Shown: piece after piece, positions 1-7,331 of the stretch | Numbering within the stretch: the first letter of the stretch is position 1 | Layout: the number at the start of each line of letters is the position of its first letter | Source: Hyphomicrobiales bacterium | Lineage (GTDB): Bacteria > Pseudomonadota > Alphaproteobacteria > Rhizobiales > NORP267 | Assembly (NCBI GenBank): GCA_021775875.1 | Contig: JAJFHA010000015.1 | Span: 1-64,000, forward strand | Reading direction: 5' to 3' | DNA length: 64,000 nt | Made by a program: the position numbers and the translations under genes | Notes under the pieces: generated by a model | Database searches by the model: none | Seen by the model: only the letters and a program-made list of their open reading frames with translations | Told to the model about the DNA's origin: nothing

Positions 1-228
1 AGCCTGTGCCGTCTGGTGCTTCGCATGACTCCGCCATTTGGTGAGCGAAGCTTCATCCTCCCACAACGAGTGCGACAGGATCAGTCCGGGACGTGCCACG
101 CTCATAAATCTGTCGATGGTTATGAGGCCTGGATTTTTCTCAAGTTCAGGGCGAAGCGCAGCCGCGCGTTCAAAATAAAGGCTCTCATGGCCTGTCCTGG
201 GCAACACCTCAAAAAACAGTGCGTGCAT
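1..228 (-). CDS. Antibiotic-biosynthesis-monooxygenase (ABM) domain protein, 3' end cut by window edge
   Basis: The minus strand reads open from an ATG at 228 to the window edge, giving 76 residues without a stop. It begins MHALFFEVLPRTGHESLYFE and continues with ERAAALRPELEKNPGLITID and a later LSHSLWEDEASLTKWRSHA. This is the pattern of small dimeric ABM/ferredoxin-fold proteins: a beta strand, a helix with an E..L..NPG stretch, and a W-D/E-x-x-x-x-x-W-R-x-H segment. An AGAGG Shine-Dalgarno lies seven bases upstream of the ATG, which fixes the start. Such proteins range from heme-degrading or quinol monooxygenases to proteins of unknown role, so the substrate is not predictable. It lies downstream of the DapB-like gene on the same strand, 287 bp away. 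The C-terminus is missing. Confidence 0.75.
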   Translation of the reverse strand, partial: MHALFFEVLPRTGHESLYFERAAALRPELEKNPGLITIDRFMSVARPGLILSHSLWEDEASLTKWRSHAKHQTAQA

Positions 229-515
229 TGTCAAACCTCTTTGATCAACGTAGCTGGCTGGCGATTAAGGCCTGTTGGCCAAGAAGAGCTTTATACCCCC
301 TGATCATGAAGGCCACCTGTTTCTTGCCGTAACTGCGAAATTCCGGGTTGGGTCTCAATCAATATTAAAAGCGGCCCGTTCTGATGTCGGCCATATCCCC
401 AAAAGCCACTATTCATTAAACCTGCAGCGAATGACAGCTTAGAACCCTTCGCGGGCGTGGGATTTTTAAAACGGCAAGCCTTCATCCGGTATTGCGATGC
501 AGGATATCGGGCTGG
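229..515. other. Intergenic stretch, no gene supported
   Basis: These 287 bp lie between the stop of the DapB-like gene and the start of the ABM gene, both on the minus strand. Short reading frames here have no plausible start signal and no recognisable protein pattern. I see only a weak GGCC-TGTT-GGCC hairpin near 269-280 and no convincing terminator. A promoter for the ABM gene may be here but I cannot place it. Confidence 0.4.
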
Positions 516-1331
516 TCACTCAACAGGCCTCCTAAAAAGTAACTCGCCCAGACCTCGTTTTAATCCGGTCGTGGAGCTTACTTCCCTCGCCGCCAGTAAG
601 GTGCCAGCCACATAGGGTTCGGCGCTCTGACCAGCTTCGTGGCGAATAACCAAATTTTCCCCCTTCATTCCAAAAACAGCTTCGCACCGCAATGTAAATC
701 CTGGCATACGGACGCAATGGACCTGTACACCATTGACGTTTGCACCACGTGCCTCTTGTGGGCCATGCAGACTGTCTATGGATCTTGCTTGTTTCGGCTT
801 TTGGATATTGCCCAGCTTTTCAGCTAATTCCCGAGCCGTACCGCTTGGGACATCTTCTTTCTCGGCCCACGCGTGTTCAAGCACCTCAAATTGAGGAATG
901 TGTTCAGCGGCTATCAGGGCCAGATGTTGCATCATTGTAGCCGTCAGGCTGAAATTTCCGCCACCAATTACGCCAACGCCTTTTTCTTTCGCAAGCAGCT
1001 CGATTTCGTCATAATCGTCCAGCGTCAATCCCGAAGTGCCAACAACCACTGCAACCCCTTGTGAAATTGCGTATAAAACGTGTTCTTTGACGGATTTTGT
1101 ATTCGTATAGTCAATCAACACGTCCACATCTGGTTTCAGAGCGTCACAGACGTTATCACAAATGTCGACGCCGATCAGTTCACCCAATCCCAAAACTTCC
1201 CCGACATCGCGGCCCTTCGTAGACCTAGCCATGGCGCTCGTCAGCTCCATGTCCTCACATGCAATGATACCACGGGCAATTTCTGAACCTGTCCATCCGG
1301 TAACACCTGCAATACATACTTTTATGGTCAT
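516..1331 (-). CDS. DapB-like 4-hydroxy-tetrahydrodipicolinate reductase homologue with altered active site
   Basis: A 271-residue protein with a Rossmann start (IKVCIAGVTGWTGSEIARG), the DapB-type VVGTSGLT loop, the NFSLTATMMQHLALIAA helix and a DVPSGTARELAEKL segment matching the family D-A-P-S-G-T motif. True DapB uses NAD(P)H to make tetrahydrodipicolinate in lysine and peptidoglycan synthesis. Here the region that reads AHHRHKVDAPSGT in E. coli reads EHAWAEKEDVPSGT: the lysine is kept, but the catalytic His position is Ala, with a His one place earlier. I chose ATG 1331 because GGAG sits nine bases upstream; an in-frame ATG at 1361 has no such signal. It may be a divergent DapB or a reductase of another small acid. 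No other lysine gene adjoins it. Confidence 0.8.
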   Translation of the reverse strand: MTIKVCIAGVTGWTGSEIARGIIACEDMELTSAMARSTKGRDVGEVLGLGELIGVDICDNVCDALKPDVDVLIDYTNTKSVKEHVLYAISQGVAVVVGTSGLTLDDYDEIELLAKEKGVGVIGGGNFSLTATMMQHLALIAAEHIPQFEVLEHAWAEKEDVPSGTARELAEKLGNIQKPKQARSIDSLHGPQEARGANVNGVQVHCVRMPGFTLRCEAVFGMKGENLVIRHEAGQSAEPYVAGTLLAAREVSSTTGLKRGLGELLFRRPVE

Positions 1332-1661
1332 CAATTTCGTCTCCAGCATATTTCCTGACATCTTACAAATGATCTACCCTAACAGGCCTGTTTGCTTCCT
1401 TTCATCAAACCACAAATTTCCGCCGGGCACGGCAAAGCAGACATCTAAAGAGCAAGCCCGTTGCTCAAACCGAATGAGCGTCCTCCAATTGGTAGACCCG
1501 GGAAAATCTTGCTTTCGATTCCATGTCGGTTACATTCGCGCCCCGACACTATTTTTGACGAGATTGCGTAAAAATGATTGAAATTTCACAAACCCACTTC
1601 GGACCGGTTTTGCTATTCCGGACTGGAAATATTCACGGCTGAAAAATTGGAGATTATGATT
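1332..1661. other. Divergent intergenic region, no gene supported
   Basis: This 330-bp region separates the minus-strand DapB-like gene from the plus-strand YtoQ-like gene, so it should hold both promoters. A TTGACG hexamer near 1555 is a possible -35 element for the rightward gene, but no good -10 sits at the right distance. An open frame continuing the YtoQ-like gene upstream to 1578 lacks a Shine-Dalgarno and is not counted as coding. Confidence 0.35.
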
Positions 1662-2132
1662 ATGGCTGAACGGCGTTGGCTGGTTTACCTGTCCGGAGAA
1701 ATTCATAGCGATTGGCGTGAGCGCATTATGACCGGTGTTGCCAGGCTGAAACTGCCGGTTGATTTTTCAGCGCCGGTTACCAACCATGAAAATTCCGATG
1801 ATTGTGCTGTGGTTATTTTTGGCGCGGAACCTGATAAATTCTGGCATGACCGAAAGAGCGCGCAGTTGAACGCTATCCGCACCAGACGGTTAATTGAAGA
1901 CGCAGATATTGTGATTGTGAGATTTGGCGAAAAATACAAGCAATGGAATGCCGCCTTTGACGCAGGTGCCGCAGTTGCACTTGGCAAGCCGATCATTACT
2001 CTGCATCCGCCGGAGCATGACCACGCCCTGAAAGAAGTGGATGGCGCGGCCAATGCGGTTGCCCGCGAGCCGGAGCAGGTGGTTCATGCGCTTGCTTACA
2101 TCATAAATGGTGTACTGCCGGATCATAATTAG
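1662..2132 (+). CDS. YtoQ family protein
   Basis: A 156-residue protein beginning MAERRWLVYLSGEIHSDWRE, the characteristic opening of YtoQ-family proteins, related to nucleoside 2-deoxyribosyltransferase-like folds. Further family-like stretches are VIFGAEPDKFWHDRKSAQLN, IRTRRLIEDADIVIVRFG, KYKQWNAAFDAGAAVALGKP and ITLHPPEHDHALKEVDGAA. The biochemical role of YtoQ is not established; the nucleoside-handling idea rests on the fold only. The start at 1662 has TTGGAG ten bases upstream and gives the usual family length. It is followed 20 bp later by the CHMI-like gene on the same strand, so the two may be co-transcribed. Confidence 0.8.
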   Translation: MAERRWLVYLSGEIHSDWRERIMTGVARLKLPVDFSAPVTNHENSDDCAVVIFGAEPDKFWHDRKSAQLNAIRTRRLIEDADIVIVRFGEKYKQWNAAFDAGAAVALGKPIITLHPPEHDHALKEVDGAANAVAREPEQVVHALAYIINGVLPDHN

Positions 2133-2152
2133 AGCGTGACGGGAGGCTTGAA

Positions 2153-2506
2153 ATGCCCCATTTCGTTATCGAATATTCCAATGATCTGGAAGAGCAATAC
2201 AAAATAGAGCAAGTTATGCTGCTTGCCCGTGAGGCCGGGGTTAAATCCGGGGTGATGCTGGCGGATGATATCAAGGTCAGAGCCAGAGGGTATGACCATT
2301 ACAGCCTGTTGGAAGCTGACGACAGCTTTGTCCATGTGACGGTATTTATGCTGGCGGGTCGTACCGACGCGCAAAAACTCAAACTAAGCGAATTACTGCG
2401 CGAAAAATTGCAGGATTACCTTGTTCGCATAACAAGCATTTCTATTGATATTCGCGACATGGACCCGCATGCTTACAAGAAGCGGTTGCTACCACAGAAA
2501 AATTAA
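2153..2506 (+). CDS. 5-carboxymethyl-2-hydroxymuconate isomerase (CHMI)-like tautomerase
   Basis: A 117-residue protein starting [14 protein letters not shown], with proline directly after the initiator Met. In the tautomerase superfamily the exposed Pro1 is the catalytic base, and Pro-His-Phe is the typical CHMI N-terminus. The middle carries [20 protein letters not shown] and [22 protein letters not shown], and the C-terminus has [15 protein letters not shown], all fitting the family. CHMI acts in homoprotocatechuate (4-hydroxyphenylacetate) degradation, but no other gene of that pathway is nearby, so the substrate is open. GGGAGG stands eight bases before the start. Confidence 0.85.
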   Translation: MPHFVIEYSNDLEEQYKIEQVMLLAREAGVKSGVMLADDIKVRARGYDHYSLLEADDSFVHVTVFMLAGRTDAQKLKLSELLREKLQDYLVRITSISIDIRDMDPHAYKKRLLPQKN

Positions 2507-2540
2507 ACGGCATCCGGGTTTCGGCAGGAATATCAGGATT

Positions 2541-3515
2541 ATGAAATACAAGGATTATTATCAGATTCTTGGTGTTGAAAAATCAGCCACACAAGATGAA
2601 ATCAAGCGCGCCTACAGAAAACTTGCGCGGACCTATCATCCTGACCTGAACAAGGATGCGGGGGCTGAGGAAAAATTCAAGGAAATTGGAGAAGCCAACG
2701 AGGTTTTGAGTGACCCGGAAAAGCGGGCTGCCTACGATCAGCTGGGTCAGGGCTATCAGTCGGGGCAGGATTTTCAACCGCCGCCCAATTGGGACGAGGG
2801 GTTTGAATTTTCCAGCGGGCAGAATCGTGAAAATATGCAGGAACAGCAGTTTTCAGATTTTTTCAGTGATTTGTTTGGTGCCGCCCATCGGCAACAGACC
2901 GATACCGGGGCCGGGCAATTTTCTGCTCGGGGGCAGGATCATCATGCCAAAATAATTATAGATCTGGAAGATGCGTTTCAGGGCGCCAAACATGGGATTG
3001 TCCTGAAAGTGCCCGAACTCGACCAGACCGGTCATCTGGTTGTCAAAGATCGAAAACTCGAAATATCCATCCCCAAAGGTATTCTGGAAGGCAAACATAT
3101 CCGCCTGAAAGGACAAGGATCGCCCGGTCTGGGGGACGGTAAAACCGGTGATCTCTATCTGGAAATCGCCTTCAAACCCCACCCGCTTTATCATGCCGAC
3201 GGCGCTGATCTGTATATCGATCTTCCGGTTACGCCGTGGGAAGCGGCGCTTGGCGCGAAGGTCCAGGTTCCGACCCCGGGCGGGGCTGTTGACCTGACCA
3301 TCCCGGCCGCATCCCGGCAGGGAGGTAAACTCCGGCTGAAAGGGCGCGGGATACCAGCAAAACCTGTTGGTGACATGTATGTGGTTTTTCAGATTGCGCT
3401 GCCGCCCGCTGACAATAACAAGGCAAAAGAGATTTATGAAACCATGGCGCGGGAACTGGATTTCGATCCGCGCCGAAGCCTGAAATCTGGTGTCAGGCAA
3501 GGGAACCGGGATTGA
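2541..3515 (+). CDS. cbpA: Curved-DNA-binding / DnaJ-type co-chaperone CbpA
   Basis: A 324-residue J-domain protein. Residues 1-67 form the J domain ([20 protein letters not shown] onward) with the HPD motif in [11 protein letters not shown], which stimulates DnaK ATPase activity. A Gly/Phe/Gln-rich linker follows, then two DnaJ C-terminal beta domains ([54 protein letters not shown]). There is no CxxCxGxG zinc domain, so it is a CbpA-type rather than a true DnaJ. The ATG at 2541 begins the J domain; the open frame runs further upstream but lacks a start signal. The neighbouring small gene encodes a CbpM-like modulator, which is the usual pairing and supports the name. Confidence 0.92.
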   Translation: MKYKDYYQILGVEKSATQDEIKRAYRKLARTYHPDLNKDAGAEEKFKEIGEANEVLSDPEKRAAYDQLGQGYQSGQDFQPPPNWDEGFEFSSGQNRENMQEQQFSDFFSDLFGAAHRQQTDTGAGQFSARGQDHHAKIIIDLEDAFQGAKHGIVLKVPELDQTGHLVVKDRKLEISIPKGILEGKHIRLKGQGSPGLGDGKTGDLYLEIAFKPHPLYHADGADLYIDLPVTPWEAALGAKVQVPTPGGAVDLTIPAASRQGGKLRLKGRGIPAKPVGDMYVVFQIALPPADNNKAKEIYETMARELDFDPRRSLKSGVRQGNRD

Positions 3516-3540
3516 GCCGTGTTTATGATAGGATCATGCC

Positions 3541-3846
3541 ATGACGGATAAAGTTTTGAGCGAAGACCTTGATTTGCTGCTGGAAGATTTTTGTGAAACC
3601 TGTGGCCTTTCTGAAAGTCGAGTGCTGTCTTATGTTGAAGAAGGCGTGATCAGCGTGCAGGGTGAAGATGTCAAACGGTGGCGGTTTTCGGAAGTCAACA
3701 TCGTGCAAGTCCAGAAAGCCGACCGGCTGGAGCGGGAATTGCGCTTAAATCCGGCAGGGGTTGCCCTTGCCCTTGAATTAATGTCTGAAATTGAAGATTT
3801 GAAAAATCAACTCAAGCGTCTTCAAAGGACTTCCCAACAGGAATAA
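3541..3846 (+). CDS. cbpM: CbpM-like MerR-family chaperone modulator
   Basis: A 101-residue protein immediately downstream of cbpA (25-bp gap). It has the short MerR-like fold of CbpM: LDLLLEDFCETCGLSESRVL, SYVEEGVISVQGEDVKRWRF, a hydrophobic helix (LRLNPAGVALALELMSEIED) and a terminal Leu/Lys coiled coil. CbpM binds the CbpA J domain and blocks its co-chaperone and DNA-binding activities. No DNA-binding wing beyond the MerR-like helix-turn-helix is visible, so a modulator role is more likely than a promoter-binding one. Confidence 0.85.
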   Translation: MTDKVLSEDLDLLLEDFCETCGLSESRVLSYVEEGVISVQGEDVKRWRFSEVNIVQVQKADRLERELRLNPAGVALALELMSEIEDLKNQLKRLQRTSQQE

Positions 3847-3941
3847 TTCTGAACATCATACCGGGATGCACTGGTGACGGTGGCTCGATATTTCGAGCAA
3901 ACCTGATTTTGGGCGAAACCCGGATTTTTGCGGAGATTTAT

Positions 3942-6248
3942 ATGAAACCGACCAAATTTGGTATTGGCGCGCCGATGTTGCGCAAGGAAGATGCCAGACT
4001 TATTACCGGCACGGGTAATTTTTTAGCCGATATTGAAGTTGCCGATGCGGCTTCCGCCGCGATTGTGCGGTCACCGGTGGCACACGCGGATTTTCGTCTT
4101 TTGAATATCGATGATGTTCGTGCCTTGCCCGGTGTTCTGGACGTGATCACGGGCGCGGATGTGGCCAATCTGGGACCGCTGCCGTGTGTCGGAAATATGG
4201 AAAACAGCGACGGGTCGATGCCCGATGTGCCGCCTTATCCGATCCTCCCTGAGAGCAGGGTACGCCATGTGGGTGAGGCTGTGGCGTTCGTTGTTGCCGA
4301 TACGTTGGAAAATGCCAAAGCGGCGGTCGAGCAAATCGATTTCGATTATGATGAATTGCCGTGCAACGTCGATACAGCCGCGGCTCTGGAAAAAGACGTG
4401 TCGCTTATATGGCCGGAGCGTGGCACCAATGTTGCGTTCGATACTGACCATGGCGACAAGGTGACGACTGACGCTGCGTTCGAGGAAGCCGCGCATATCA
4501 TCACGCTTGATCTGGTGAATAACCGGATCGTCACCAATTATATGGAGCCGCGCGGGGCGATTGGTGAATATGATGAGGATACCGGGAAATACACCCTGTC
4601 GGTTTCGTCCCAGGGCGTACATCTGGTCCAGCCGATCATCGCTGAAAATGTGTTGGGGATACCCAGAGACCAATTACGGGTTGTGACGCCGGATGTGGGC
4701 GGTGGGTTCGGTACAAAGTATTTTGCCTATCGGGAATATGCTCTGGTTCTGGTTGCGGCCAAAAGAATTGGTCAGTCGGTGCGCTGGGTCGGGGACAGAC
4801 TGGAACATTTTCTCGCCGATTATCATGGTCGCGATAATGTGTCACACGCCGAACTGGCGCTTGACGAAGATCATAATTTTCTCGGAATTCGCGCCGATGT
4901 GACCGCCAATATGGGCGCGTACCTTGGCCAGATGGCGATTTATATTGTGGTCAATGGCGTTGCCATGATTCCCGGTTGTTACCGCACGCCATGCGCGTAT
5001 GTGCGCACAAGAGGGGTTTATACCAATACAGTGCCGGTTGATGCCTATCGCGGCGCGGGCCGCCCGGAAGCGACCTATTTGATCGAGCGGCTGGTGGATA
5101 AAGCGGCGCTTGAATTAGGGGTTGCACCTGAAGAATTACGACGGCGGAATTTTGTCCAACCCGACCAGATGCCTTTTGAGAGCCCGACATCGCGGACATG
5201 CGATGTGGGCGATTTCGACAAGCATATGACAGCTGCGCTTGAACTTGGAGATTGGGAAAATTTCCCGAAGCGCGCCGAAGCTGATGCGACCAAGGGCATG
5301 TTGCGGGGGCGTGGCATCGCCACCTATATCGAAGCCTGTTCTGGTGGCGGGTCTGAATATGCCAACGTCATTCTCAATACAGATGGTGGCGCAACGATCC
5401 AGATCGGTAGCCAGGCGTCTGGTCAGGGCCATGAAACCGCCTATTCTCAATTGGCATCGGAATATCTAGGGATCGACCCGGACATGATCGACGTTGTTCA
5501 GGGCGATACTGATCAGATACTTCGCGGGTCCGGTACTGGCGGATCCAGGTCTATTCCTGTTGGTGGCAGTTCGGTTGCGCTTTCATCTGAACGTCTTGCC
5601 GGGCGTATACGTGACGCCGCTGGTGATATTCTTGAAGCAGCACCTGACGATATCGAGCTTGTTGGCGGCAATGTGCAGATCAAGGGGACCGACAGGGCGG
5701 CGCCACTTGGCGATATTGTCGCCAAATTGCCGGAAGACGAGCGCCGCACACATGAGGACTGGCAGCCATCCGCGCCGACTTATCCAAACGGTACACATCT
5801 TGTGGAAGTTGTAGTTGACCCTGATACCGGCTCGATCGTCATCGAGCGGTTTATCGTTGTCGACGATTTCGGCGTAGTTCTGAACCCGATTATGCTGGAC
5901 GGACAAATTCACGGCGGGGTGGTTCAGGGGATTGGTCAGGCCATTACCGAGCGGACAATTTACGATCCTGAAACCGGGCAATTGCTGACCGCTTCACTGA
6001 TGGATTATTGTCTGCCCCGCGCCGATGAGATTCCCAATATCGAGATCGATACCCGGAATATTCCTTCAACCACCAATGCGCTTGGTATGAAAGGTGCGGG
6101 GGAAGCCGGCGCGATCGGCGCATGCCCTGCAATTGTAAATGCGGTGGTTGATGTGCTTCACCGAAATTTCGGAATCACGCATATAGATATGCCCATGACA
6201 CCAGAGCGGGTCTGGCAGACGATTGAATCAGCCAAAACCAATTCCTGA
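3942..6248 (+). CDS. Xanthine dehydrogenase/CoxL-family molybdopterin-binding large subunit (solitary)
   Basis: A 768-residue molybdenum hydroxylase large subunit. It opens with KFGIGAPMLRKEDARLITG, typical of CoxL/aldehyde-oxidase subunits, and has the molybdopterin-site stretches PDVGGGFGTKYFAYREYALV and IQIGSQASGQGHETAYSQLA. The active-site loop reads DAYRGAGRPEATYLIERLVD (near residue 367), the form II type, not the AYxCSFR loop of true CO dehydrogenase. The catalytic glutamate is in KGAGEAGAIGACPAIVNAVV near residue 720. Such enzymes hydroxylate aldehydes or N-heterocycles and normally need FAD-binding and 2Fe-2S subunits, neither of which is adjacent. ATG 3942 was chosen because GGAG precedes it and the family start follows. 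Substrate unknown. Confidence 0.9.
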   Translation: MKPTKFGIGAPMLRKEDARLITGTGNFLADIEVADAASAAIVRSPVAHADFRLLNIDDVRALPGVLDVITGADVANLGPLPCVGNMENSDGSMPDVPPYPILPESRVRHVGEAVAFVVADTLENAKAAVEQIDFDYDELPCNVDTAAALEKDVSLIWPERGTNVAFDTDHGDKVTTDAAFEEAAHIITLDLVNNRIVTNYMEPRGAIGEYDEDTGKYTLSVSSQGVHLVQPIIAENVLGIPRDQLRVVTPDVGGGFGTKYFAYREYALVLVAAKRIGQSVRWVGDRLEHFLADYHGRDNVSHAELALDEDHNFLGIRADVTANMGAYLGQMAIYIVVNGVAMIPGCYRTPCAYVRTRGVYTNTVPVDAYRGAGRPEATYLIERLVDKAALELGVAPEELRRRNFVQPDQMPFESPTSRTCDVGDFDKHMTAALELGDWENFPKRAEADATKGMLRGRGIATYIEACSGGGSEYANVILNTDGGATIQIGSQASGQGHETAYSQLASEYLGIDPDMIDVVQGDTDQILRGSGTGGSRSIPVGGSSVALSSERLAGRIRDAAGDILEAAPDDIELVGGNVQIKGTDRAAPLGDIVAKLPEDERRTHEDWQPSAPTYPNGTHLVEVVVDPDTGSIVIERFIVVDDFGVVLNPIMLDGQIHGGVVQGIGQAITERTIYDPETGQLLTASLMDYCLPRADEIPNIEIDTRNIPSTTNALGMKGAGEAGAIGACPAIVNAVVDVLHRNFGITHIDMPMTPERVWQTIESAKTNS

Positions 6249-6270
6249 AAATTGGTCAGGATAATAACGA

Positions 6271-6333
6271 ACGGGGCGCCGAAATCGACGCCCCGTCGCC
6301 TCCCTCACGCCACATCTCCTGAGACATGTGGCG
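6271..6333. terminator. Two tandem hairpins between convergent genes
   Basis: ACGGGGCG at 6271-6278 pairs perfectly with CGCCCCGT at 6289-6296 (10-nt loop). CGCCACAT at 6308-6315 pairs with ATGTGGCG at 6326-6333 (10-nt loop). They lie between the ends of the plus-strand large-subunit gene and the minus-strand repeat-protein gene, so they probably serve as a bidirectional transcription stop. Neither stem is followed by a strong T run, so intrinsic termination is uncertain. Confidence 0.6.
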
Positions 6334-6361
6334 CAAATTCAACTTGGTTGCAGTTTAGCCT

Positions 6362-7111
6362 TTAGCAATTCGGTGAAATGCCCCGGGCGCGACGCCAGAC
6401 ACTATGTTCGGGCCGGACCATTTCGCGGCGGCGTACGTCGCGATATTGCGCCGGGACCTGATAATGACGGGTGGTCATTTCCTGCACGATAATGCGCTCG
6501 CGTACGTCCCGGTAAAACGGCGGATGCACAATTACACGGGTCTGTGCCGGGGTTACCAATACCTGACGTTCAACGGTTTGATATTGGGCTGGATGGATGA
6601 TCGTGCGGGTACGGGCAGGGCTTACCTCAACGCGGTGAGATAAGGTTTGGTACTGGGCCGGGATTTCCACCCGGCACATGATGTTGCCGCGTCCCGGTAC
6701 ATATTTACGCTCCCAGGCGGTGGTCGCTGGCGACACCATCTGACGCTGCTGGACGTGTGAATATTGCGCCGGAATTGTTTCATAGCTGGTGCGCTCGGGC
6801 GCTACCAATATACGCTCGCGAACCGTTTCATAACGGGCGGGTATCGTCACTGTCTCGTAGCGTTCCGGGGTTACCTGGACGCGGCGATGCTGGTAATCAT
6901 ACCGTGCCGGCACAACTTCGGTGCGGGTCGTTGGTGGCGATACCATTTCGCGAACAGTAACGTTGCGATACCGCGCGGGCGTCGTGTGCTGCTCGTAACA
7001 ACCAACGGGCGCATTATGGGGCGGTGCCGCATAATCGGCGGCTGTTGCTGAAGGTAAAAATGTGAAACTTGAAACCAGCGCCAAGCCGAAGGCGCCTGCA
7101 AATACGCGCAT
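6362..7111 (-). CDS. Secreted protein built of eight 23-residue PA(R/Q)Y repeats
   Basis: A 249-residue protein with a Sec signal peptide (MRVFAGAFGLALVSSFTFLP, likely cut after SATA near residue 24). From residue 45 to the end it consists of eight consecutive units, each starting PARY, PAQY or PPFY and following the pattern P-A-[RQ]-Y-x2-[VL]-x2-R-x2-V-x-P-x2-T. Six units are exactly 23 residues. Unit 4 has a 14-residue insertion carrying a Cys (WERKYVPGRGNIMCRVEI) and unit 8 ends in Cys. The chain is rich in Arg, Val and Thr with few acidic residues, suggesting an extended basic beta structure in the periplasm or on the envelope. Similar VxPAxTxxxxxPAxY strings occur, from memory, in other Gram-negative exported proteins, but I know no function. 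Confidence 0.75.
   Translation of the reverse strand: MRVFAGAFGLALVSSFTFLPSATAADYAAPPHNAPVGCYEQHTTPARYRNVTVREMVSPPTTRTEVVPARYDYQHRRVQVTPERYETVTIPARYETVRERILVAPERTSYETIPAQYSHVQQRQMVSPATTAWERKYVPGRGNIMCRVEIPAQYQTLSHRVEVSPARTRTIIHPAQYQTVERQVLVTPAQTRVIVHPPFYRDVRERIIVQEMTTRHYQVPAQYRDVRRREMVRPEHSVWRRARGISPNC
6365..6979 (-). repeat. Eight in-frame tandem repeats (about 69 bp each) within the repeat-protein gene
   Basis: Repeat units in protein coordinates are 45-67, 68-90, 91-113, 114-150, 151-173, 174-196, 197-219 and 220-249. Units 1-3 and 5-7 are all 69 bp, unit 4 is longer by 42 bp and unit 8 runs to the stop. The protein pattern is conserved more strongly than the DNA, so the repeats are old rather than a recent expansion. 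Confidence 0.85.
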
Positions 7112-7331
7112 ACCTTATTCCTCCTCGCGCGAAGCGTTACCGCTTAATCAACGCTGGAACGTGTCATGCCGCATCATTTAGAAATTATCGTTTGTTTTAC
7201 CCGGCCTCAACGAACAAAACAAGCAACTGGGGGAAGTGTAAAAGATTTGAGTTTTTAGTCAATCGAGTGGATGCGACGTGCTTAATGGGCGCGGGTCAGA
7301 TAATCTGTTCCAGCATTGTGGGGGTTGGGGC

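Noticed and set aside
16-303. A 95-codon plus-strand frame at the left edge
   Set aside because: The opposite strand encodes a recognisable ABM domain with a good ribosome site; this frame is its shadow.
2853-3500. A 215-codon minus-strand frame across cbpA
   Set aside because: Antisense to the J-domain protein, no start signal.
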